In this document: in pieces, positions 55,514 through 64,000 of the stretch | Layout of the letters: each line of letters opens with the position of its first letter | How positions within the stretch are numbered: position 1 is the first letter of the stretch | NCBI RefSeq assembly: GCF_029784155.1 | Contig: NC_073693.1 | Span: 352,179,117-352,243,116, forward strand | Reading direction: 5' to 3' | Length of the DNA stretch: 64,000 nt | From: Uranotaenia lowii | Lineage: Eukaryota > Arthropoda > Insecta > Diptera > Culicidae | Program-made: the position numbers and the translations under genes | The notes under the pieces: generated by a model | The model's database searches: none | What the model was told of the DNA's origin: nothing | Seen by the model: the letters and a program-made list of their open reading frames with translations, nothing else

Positions 55514-56054
55514 CTCACCCTGAACGTGTTATGCAATAATTTAGTGGTCTCTCAAATAACTTTACTTTTCGAGCGTCAAAAAAAGAGAAAGAATCAAAAG
55601 TGTGATAATAATTTTTTTTACATTTAATTTTGATCTTACTGTTTTCTTAATTTAAAATTTCGTTTAAACATGTGATTGCGAATTTTCATTTTTAAGTCAT
55701 AGCACGTTTACAACATGAAAATTAATGTTTCCATAAATCAAATTTAAATGGCATTAAAATCATAAAAATGTGGCATTTTCAAAATGTGAGCAAAGAACTC
55801 TCTTACATCAAGATTCTTTGCATGACACAACAAGGCACGCTCATCTCAGCTCAACCGCAAATGGTAATTCGTTGTCCCAATATGAATACCTAATCACCTG
55901 GCATGGGACTTAGACTTTGATGACGGCAACTTTAGAGGCATGTCAAAATTTGAATATTCCAACAACTTTCTGCCGATCTTCGTGTCGACCTTGAACTTGT
56001 CTTGGATCTCTACTAAATCTATGATTATTTTTCCGTTTCGTGTCTCGTTTTCAG

Positions 56055-56509
56055 TTGATGATGCCCAGACAAACAACACGCTCGACTGCTGGAGCTGCAT
56101 AGGCCGATACCGCACCTGGACCGATTGCCAAAACTTGAATGAGCGGGAACCTTGCGACGTGGATCCGGCGACCGGAGAAGTTTCCTGTATGTTGTCCCAG
56201 ATCCAGATCGTACGGCCGGATGGAGCCTTGCGGTACCATCGACTTTCCGGGTGTGCCTTGAATGAAACAGGACTTCAGACGGCATTCCTCAATTTGTTCG
56301 ACGTGACTTTCGAGGATGATAATAATGTAACGCTCAATCGATTCGAGGTGTGCAAGGGCGAGCTGTGCAACGTGATGGACGCTGAAGCCTTGAAGGTGGG
56401 ATCCCGAAGGGTTGTCCAGCTGAACGTGATCGATGTAAACGGGGCATTTGGACGGGGTCCCCTGGTGGGATTACTGGTTCTAGCTGTCGCATTAACCCGA
56501 TGCTGGTAA
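56055..56509 (+). CDS. second Ly6/uPAR-like GPI-anchored protein, exon 2
   Basis: With exon 1 this gives 186 residues. Eight domain cysteines lie in LDCWSC, TDC, EPC, VSC, SGC, EVC and ELCN. Spacings are 2, 9, 8, 10 and 21 before the sixth, against 2, 8, 8, 11 and 20 in the minus-strand Ly6 gene. Sequons are NNT, NET and NVT. A hydrophobic C-terminal segment (GPLVGLLVLAVAL) fits a GPI-anchor signal. The acceptor is cgtttcgtgtctcgttttcag. The upstream ATG at 55940 belongs to intron sequence. Its role is extracellular; the exact function is not readable. Confidence 0.85.
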
Positions 56510-57213
56510 AATCAGCCGGCTGAACATTTACATGTAGATACACTAATTACTACTAAGCTCCACCCCTCAAGCCCACAAAACATCTCTAGTTAAGATAAGT
56601 GACTCAGTGAAAAAACAGAACGAGAAAAAAAAAACACAACGAACCAGGTGACGCGCGTGCGTGATTGATGAGCAATCTCTCGGAGTGCGCCGGAATTTCC
56701 ATCAAGCTCTGAATGAATTGGAACTGCTGCTGGCTGGAAACTTGGCAGTTTGTGTGCAGATAATTGATTCCAGTTGTAGTCGTTATTGGCATGTGTTGAG
56801 CTGTGATTTCGGCGTCTAGCTAAACTGAACTTGAGCCAAATGCCGCCAGCAGCCTCTAAGCGTCGTCGTCATCGTCTTTTGCTAGTCCGTGTCGGACCAC
56901 TTGAGGCTGTCGTCGTCGGAGAGCAGACATGACATGGCAGATGTAACGAATTTTCCGTCCAAAAACCGTGGCCTCCATTTTTTAAATATGTAGGTCCAGC
57001 CCACAGAGGTCGAAGAACTAGCTGGAGCGTGAAATGAGAATTTGATGTGGGTTTAAGCACCCTTGAAGAACCAAAACCCATCAAGAGGAGCTCATCCGTC
57101 GAAGTCGAGTTTTGCTCAACGTTTTATACAAATCTAATTTAGGCAAACCTAGGTTAATGAGAAACGCAACTTGGTCGATTAGTTATTTGAAATCCAGAAA
57201 CAATCAAAATAAA
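56510..57213 (+). other. probable 3' UTR of the plus-strand Ly6 gene
   Basis: Moderately GC-rich sequence falls to AT-rich after about 57100. A canonical AATAAA lies at 57208-57213. Confidence 0.4.
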
Positions 57214-60200
57214 ATAATTTAAAACAACATTAACAGAAAAAATCCAGCATTTTCACTTTTAAAAAGCGATAATATCAGGAGTCATTTAAATCGAATCAAA
57301 TACCGTTAATGGCACTCCGCGGTTAAATCCTAACTATCAACTAGTTTCCCATATAATGAACGATCTGCTACTCAATAGTGATTTCGTAGAACGGCAAGGT
57401 CATTGTGTTGGTTTGTCTATCACACCGGTAGCTTTATTCCCAAACGGCCGGCGCGGCACATCAACCGAACAGCAACAGTTTGTGGAATCCAGGAAAACTT
57501 GTGCGGAAAACGGCAATTTCTAACGTACTTGTTAGTGAGTCGAAAACCCGTTCTTGGCGGGGGTAGGCAGGGGCAAATATGCTATAATTTGTGATTTTAG
57601 TATGCGTTTTTCCGATGAAACACTCTCCAAATTTTTTGTGCAAGAGCCTCATTTCAATTTATCGAGTTTTTTTTTGTAAAATAACTTAGCAAAACCGGGC
57701 ATCTCTTATAATTTTTTCATCCAAAATCAACCAATAGAGAATTTGAACAGTGCAATAGTGTAAGTAAGCCGTTGGGCAAACAAAAGTGACAGCTCCATGT
57801 CAAATGAATACAACTCGACGGGAGAAGGTTATTTTTTCAAGTTATTTACGAAAACTATTGAAAGTTTTCTGTTTTACAGAACATTATAAAGAAGCCAGTA
57901 TATTTGTGCACATTTTTGTAAGTTTTTTTTTTTGGGATTGCGAGTGAGGTTCGCTGAAAAAATTAAGATTTTGTGATGGAATCGATCAATTTCAGTGGAG
58001 GCAGACCAAATATTGCCAAAGTTTATTGATAAATTTCATGACGGAAGCCCTTAGATTCATCCTTCTGGTTGAAAACTCTATAACATAGACCAGAGTCTGC
58101 CTACAAAGAATCTGGGGCCACCGTTGTTTGTGCCGTACATTGATGGTTGAGGTTTTAAAATTATTCTGTGCTTATTTCCGGACTATTCTTCTATTAAATA
58201 TCCACAAAATCACTTTCACTTTTTACCAGATGATCCAAAGTATACCAAATGACTCTTTTTTTTTAGAGAAAATGCGCATACATTCACGGAAAATACGAAG
58301 TTTTAGATGAATTTTGCTTTTGCTGCATATAAAAACCGTTGATGTGTGCCCAACAGACCTCTTGTACGTGTGTGTAGCAAAAGCCCAAATTCATGAGCAT
58401 TCAGGCCAAATTCATGAGAAATCTTATTAATTACGCCATTTTTTAGTGACATAGTTGCCATTCTCTTATAATTAACTTCAAAAACAAATCTTTCTATATC
58501 AGTTCAAAAAGTTATTTGTTGGAAAGCTTGTTTTTCATGCTAACCTAATGTTACGAATTTGAGGCTCCAAAAAAGAAAGTGAAATAAAGCTTGGTGCATT
58601 TAGAAATGAGACAGCTACGAATGTGTGTATCTCAAAAACCATTCGTTTGATCTAAATACTGTTCATGAAAGAAATTAAGGTAATCTTATTGCAATTCATG
58701 AAAAAATTTGAAAAAAATATTTATCGCTTTTTTGTAAGAAAAAAGTTCTACTTTATTTTTGGTACCTCCTATCGGCCGGCGCACATTTTTTCAGTCATGA
58801 TTTTGATCAGTTTTTTTTCAAACTTAAACTTCGTCTAATCTGTATTTTAGGTGGCTACATCCTCCTCCTTCAATTTCTGCTACTTTTCGGTCCAATACTT
58901 CTCCTTTTATAGAAACTGAGTGCAATCCACTAAGGATACAACAGTTTCGGAATTAACAAAACTTGCTTATTTTTGAGCCTTTTTAATGAAATTTTTGCTG
59001 GAAAAATCTGACAATAACGAAGAAAAACTATCACGAGATTAAACTTAAAGTATAATCGGTTAGTATCGATCGTAGGTTGCGAAGGGTACATACAAGATTA
59101 CTCTTTTTAGGCTTTAAAAAACAGTGAAAACCTGAGCTTTCGTTTTGAAAATTGTTGTTTTTTTTTCCACAGGAGCAGAATTTTGGAAATTTTGGAATTT
59201 TTTGAATTTTTCACAAAATATCCAGCAAATACATAATTTAATATACTCGGGACCTTGCCACGAGCAGACATGGTATAGGATTCAAACGCTGGAATTTGTT
59301 TGAAAAAAGGTTTTTCATAAGTTTTGTCGTCCATCAGAAATCAGAACATTTCAGCGATCTACAGTTAGTTTTTCGCTCATTGAAAATTAAAAATGCTGGT
59401 ACAAGACTTGCCTTCACTCATGACCCTTAATCGCAGTTGTCGATCATGTGCTTCACTCCAATGCTTGATTTGAACGTTGTGGACATTTTTGACAGTGTTT
59501 GCATACTTTTCCACCACTCACACACAGTAACTCTTTGAATAATCAACGGTTTTGTTAGCTATCAATTTATTAATGATGGATTTTGAAGGAAACTGTGCAA
59601 AATTATTTTTTTCTTCTTCTCTTGCATCGTAAATATCTCAAAAACGCAAAAATTTTAAACTTTAAAAAAAATAGCTCGGATAGTACTTTTTATAGGCAAA
59701 ATTTTGAATGTCCGATTACTAGTAAACAAGTTATTATCAAAAGAAAGTGTCCCATTTCCAAAAGAACTAAGCTTTATTCTACTCTTCACTCAAAATTTGA
59801 AATTCTTAATCAAATCTTGATCACTGAGTAAGGTTATTCAAGAGTAACAATTTAAGTCAGTGATAATGCCAAAACGTCGAAGGTTATAACAGGTTTAGAA
59901 TTTTGCTTCAGTTTTCAAAATTGTCTTGCTTGTTGATAGAAACTCGCTTCTTAATATTTAACTTTAAAGGAGATTAAGCTCATTTCGAAAGTTATTCAAA
60001 ATAGATATGAAATGCTTTTTTAAAATCGTTCAAATTTGGTTTTAAATTTCATTTTCAATTTGAATAATGATTTTCAAGACTCTCATGCCGTTTCAATTTT
60101 CAAATAATATGTTTCCAAATATGAAATAAAAAATTAGAAATCATCTTGAGTTTTTTTTATATCCATTCAAAGTTCTCAATCTCATTTTTATTGTTAAAAT

Positions 60201-60694
60201 ACCATTAAAAATGTTGGAAATAAGCTCTTATTTATGTAGAATTCAAGCTCAGAATCAGGTTGATAATTTTCTCATTTTATTCACATTTTTATTCAAATTT
60301 ACTAGTGGGATTAAAATTTATAATAAAATTAATAAATCCAGATTGAAACCGTTAGAATAAAAATCATAAATGGTTGAAGGTCTGCAACGATTTGAAATCT
60401 AAATTCAGGAATCGTTTTTTCTGTATGCTACAGAAATGATATTGAAATTTTGAAACAGTTCAATAATTTGAATACTGAGTTCAGATGCACAATTTTGATT
60501 TAAGATGAATATGTATTCAAAATTCCGATTCAGGTTCAGCTCGTAAATGAGTTTCACAATCAATATATAGTTATCAAGATGATTTTTTCGTAGAAGAATT
60601 ATACTTGCGAGAAATCGCATACTTATAAATTTTGATTGTGAATTCAATTCAATTCAATTTCAAAATTTAATTTTTTTTCACCAAGTCATTTTGA
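57214..60694. other. AT-rich intergenic sequence, no gene seen
   Basis: Only short random open frames and A/T-rich text. No repeat recognised. Confidence 0.4.
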
Positions 60695-61656
60695 GTACTG
60701 TAAATGGGGTAAATCGGGACAATTATTGGAGTATTTACGTAATCTGTCAGTCAAATGATGCTCTTTTAGCACCCAATTCGTTTTAGATGGTGTATTTCGT
60801 TGCCCTGAACTAAACTTAATCATAGAAAAAATTGAAAAGGGTTTTCACTATCAATTTCAACATTAATTTTTGTTCTCCACCAAGTGGGGTACCAGTTGCT
60901 TGTTTATTGAGAATATCGTGTTTATAAAAACTGCTCAACATTAAAAATTCGTTCATTTTAGCTTCCATTATTCGGAAGACAAATTAGTGCATAGTTTCTC
61001 GCCTTGCATATATATATTTTTTATTTTTGCAATTACCTTATTTTATCACCAACACTTATATTCGAAGAAATGTTGATGGTAGTGCCTAGCTCAAGGGGCG
61101 AAAAATTCAAATTAAATTTAGATTTTTACCTCTACATAGACTTCCTGCGAAAGCTGGAAGCCCTATTCTTCTAGGATCATCTTAAAAGTAAATTCTCTTC
61201 AGATCTACATAATTTTCCACAATCTTTTGGAATTTTAAACACTTTTTTGGGTATGTCCCGATTAATCCCACGATCGGTGGGCCAAAGAATGTTTTGTTAA
61301 AATGTGTCACCGTTCGAATAAGTTAAAAATAATTTTTATTTCTTTTTTCGCTGAAATCAACTTAAAAGAACTCTTCACTGTATACCAAAATTGTAGAAAT
61401 ATTTATCACATCATTATTCAAAGTGGTGCCAAACAACACTTTTCATGGTTGAAATTTGGCGAATTTATTATGCTTCCAAAAACTTATCTTTAATTTATTT
61501 GAGCAACATGATGTAAATAAAATTTATATTTTTTAAGACAGTATACCAAGGAACGTTTTGGTCCTGAAAGGAGAAAAAATAATGTGTAGAATGCTTGATA
61601 TTTGGATCACAACCATTTTTCCCATTTGCGTCCCTGTTCACCCAATTTAACGGTAC
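60695..61656. mobile_element. possible MITE with GTACYGT..GGGAC termini
   Basis: The left end gtactgtaaatggggtaaat (then cgggac) is imperfectly inverted at the right end (gtccctgttcacccaattta, then acggtac). The interior contains another 'gtcccgattaatccc' phrase near 61256. Non-coding. Confidence 0.45.
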
Positions 61657-63493
61657 ATAATTTAGCTTAAAATTACAGATTTAAGGTACAATTTGAGTTG
61701 ATTTGACATCATTTTAATTTAAAAAAAAAACAGGTTTTATTTATTTTAAATCATCACCATGATTTTATTTGATTAATTTTTTTATAAAAACAGGTTTTGA
61801 ATTTTCCTGCAAAACAAATTGTAGTAAAATTTCAAACTAAAATTTAGAGTTTGAATAAGTTTGCAAGAATTTGAAACATTGACAATCTGAAATTGAATTA
61901 GAACAGCATTTGATCCGCTATGCTGAAATCAAATAAGCTACACTCAAGATTTTGTTTGTGAATTCTATGTTTTAAAGTTACCTATTTGGTTACTGAAGGA
62001 ATCCTTATATAAATCTAACTTACCATTTCAAAGATTTAAGCATGAATGTTCAAAAGTTTCTATTCAATACGAAAAACTGTTAATATAAAGGAACTTAAGA
62101 ATGAGTAATGAAATATGTAAAACCTTTTTAATTTATATTATTCATTAATTATTTGAGCCAAAATATCATAGTTAAAAATTGGTGACCAAAATAAAACCAT
62201 ATAGTACGAGTGTTTTTTTTTTTTTGAGCTTTTTGATAATACAGACTGGGAGAACAATTTCCGATTATTATCGACTTGACTAAGTTGCTAAGTCTCTGAC
62301 AAAAATACTTAATTCTCGTCAAACACATAATTTGTAATTCTGTTATTTGACCCAAAGATTTTTTAACGATTATCTGTGATGTTATTTTCAGAAATTTTAT
62401 AGAAAAAACCACGCCAAACATTAATAAACTGATTCATTTTACTTGAAAATAGGCAAACGACATTAGTATAGTCATAAGAATTTCATGAATTAACTTTAAC
62501 CAGCATCTAAATATAATCCATCTAAATCTATTAAATCTGTATACAAAATTCTAGAATCAAGAATGTAAACTGTATTTTTGACGAAGCTTGCTTAGAAATC
62601 AGTAAAATTGTCAATTTTTCTGTTTTTTTATTAACATCATTCAACATGCAACAATGTAATGATTTTATATGAAATTTCATATTAAAAACCACTTTTTTTC
62701 ACCGTTTGGAAAAAAAAACTCTTCGAGAACTAAATTTAAATTGTGAAAACACTTTTCGAAAAGGGCACAAAAAAGGATTTTAATAACGATTCAACATCGA
62801 TTTCTGAAAAGACAGTGATTTCCAAAAAAAATATGTTTTTCTCACTTGAAGTTTTCGTTGAGATTAAGCTCCATAATTGCATTTTAAACTGAAATGATGG
62901 CGAATAGTAGCATCAGTTCGAACAAAAAAGAGTTTCCCTGGAAAAGGGTTCAACACTTTTTCAAATCACAGAAAGACCTCCAGAAATTTCGTTTCTTATA
63001 AAAAAGGGAAATAAACGATGTCTCTGCTTGTAATATAGATGAGTAAAAAGGTTTAAATAGATTAAAAATTATGATTATTAAAAAAATTATTATGATTTCA
63101 TTATGCAGGTACCTGTCCAATTTTGGCTGATATTATTCACCTTGTATTAAAAAAAATGAGTTTAATTTCTGTTTCCTTTGAAAACATGAATTCGTTTTAT
63201 TTTTAAAATGACTTAAAGCTCTGGTAACAATTAAAACCTAAATATTATACATACAAGTTCTAATCGAAACTTTCAAGTTCATTGTTGAAGCTGCTCTGTT
63301 TTGAATGACAGAGAACACAATAAAATGTGTGTTTTTTTTTCAATAAAGCGTTCATTTTGTATCTAAATTTGAATTATTACATTCCTCAAACTCATATTTA
63401 ATTTTGAAAATTATACCTAATTGAAAATGTTATAAATATGAAATTTTATATAAGTTGATGTGCTATTCGAGGGTTCGACTGTATTTTTATTGG
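61657..63493. other. AT-rich sequence, no gene seen
   Basis: No feature recognised. Confidence 0.4.
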
Positions 63494-63748
63494 TGTTTAT
63501 TTTTTATACGGCAAATCAGTCCAAGCTTTTTTATGACACGAGTTATTATTATTACATACCCGACGTTTCGGTGTCGTATGACACCATCTTCAGGGGTTAA
63601 ATAGTTGCTGTGTCTTGCTTTTGTAAAAGCGTACTGTTTTAGATACCGGTAATCGAATAGTTTCACAAGTATCGAGACAACACTTAGCCGCCTAAAAGTT
63701 ACGGCTAAGTGACAAGCTTGGACTGATTTGCCGTATAAAAAATAAACA
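63494..63748. mobile_element. 255-bp MITE with perfect 35-bp terminal inverted repeats
   Basis: 63494-63528 is exactly complementary to 63714-63748 (core ATACGGCAAATCAGTCCAAG). The interior has 'cccgacgtttcggtgtcgta' and 'caccatcttcagg', itself a partial palindrome (tacgacacc / ggtgtcgta-type). No ORF. Perfect ends imply a young insertion. Confidence 0.8.
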
Positions 63749-64000
63749 TTTTATATAAGTTTTGTTTCGAATTATCAAAAAAAAAAAACTATATTATTAT
63801 TTTTCTATTTCTGATTAGGCATCAGTTTATGAGTAGTTTATTAGTGTTAAATTCCAGATCGAATCATCATAAGAAATAAGAAATGAAAAGTTGTTATGAA
63901 ACCCTGTTAAACCTTTGGTATGGCATTTCGTAAAAAGATTGATTCACGATTTTCGAAACTCCAAAACATTTTAAATATTGAGATTTGCAGAATATGAAAC
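63749..64000. other. AT-rich sequence at window end
   Basis: No feature recognised. Confidence 0.4.

Larger units (their letters stand above)
43654..56054 (+). other. 12.4-kb intron of the plus-strand Ly6 gene
   Basis: Runs from gtgagc to cgttttcag. It contains a T18 run (43852-43869), the compound hairpin at 45808-46483, the CR1-group element and the family F foldback at 54978. No host exon is evident inside. A TATAAATA with a 'cttcagtcatt' initiator-like word lies near 45251-45295 but leads to no recognisable ORF. Confidence 0.7.

Noticed and set aside
55940..56054. Upstream start for the second Ly6 exon within the intron
   Set aside because: A strong acceptor (ctcgttttcag) at 56054 and a signal-peptide exon with matching phase at 43548 fit far better.

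Overview
The window reads as a repeat-rich, AT-rich nuclear genome segment from a dipteran, most likely a culicid mosquito. The evidence is short-exon/long-intron genes with GT-AG introns, Jockey-clade (Juan-like) and CR1-group non-LTR retrotransposons, many MITE/foldback elements and very large 8-9-bp satellites. No bacterial-type operons, CRISPR arrays, rRNA or tRNA genes were seen.

Genes. (1) On the minus strand, six exons between 23626 and 3543 join in perfect frame (2532 nt, 843 codons plus stop). They give the catalytic core and a long low-complexity C-terminus of a PDE9-type cGMP phosphodiesterase. The 5' exons, including the HNxxH metal-binding helix, were not found. The annotated stop (TGA at 3545-3543, followed by C) is followed in the same frame by 147 more sense codons of the same Gly/Ser/His/Gln character, so this is a stop-codon readthrough candidate. 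(2) A two-exon minus-strand gene (29625-29035) encodes a secreted Ly6/uPAR-type, probably GPI-anchored protein. (3) A plus-strand gene with exon 1 at 43548-43653 and exon 2 at 56055-56509 encodes a second Ly6 protein with very similar cysteine spacing. It is split by a 12.4-kb intron full of transposons. The two Ly6 genes lie head to head.

Satellites. The last Pde9 intron holds a 7.6-kb array of a 9-bp unit (TTGTCAAAA). Upstream of the most 5' recognised exon lie three more arrays: TGACAAAAA nested inside GTTCAAAA, then AAGAAAATC split by a 0.67-kb insert. The internal Pde9 introns also hold a diverged ~75-85-bp minisatellite and several dispersed repeats.

Mobile elements. A full-length Jockey-clade element (35095-39603) has two intact overlapping ORFs and a 14-bp target-site duplication. 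It sits inside an older MITE (34643-39977). A CR1-group element (about 49639-53403) has an intact endonuclease/RT ORF and a partial ORF1. Foldback or TIR elements lie at 1121-1855, 20325-21181, 40595-40815, 41220-41868, 54978-55502, 60695-61656 and 63494-63748. A striking compound hairpin lies at 45808-46483, with a 124-bp stem carrying one mismatch. The rest is AT-rich intron or intergenic DNA in which I see no genes.

All identifications are from reading motifs; no database search was run.
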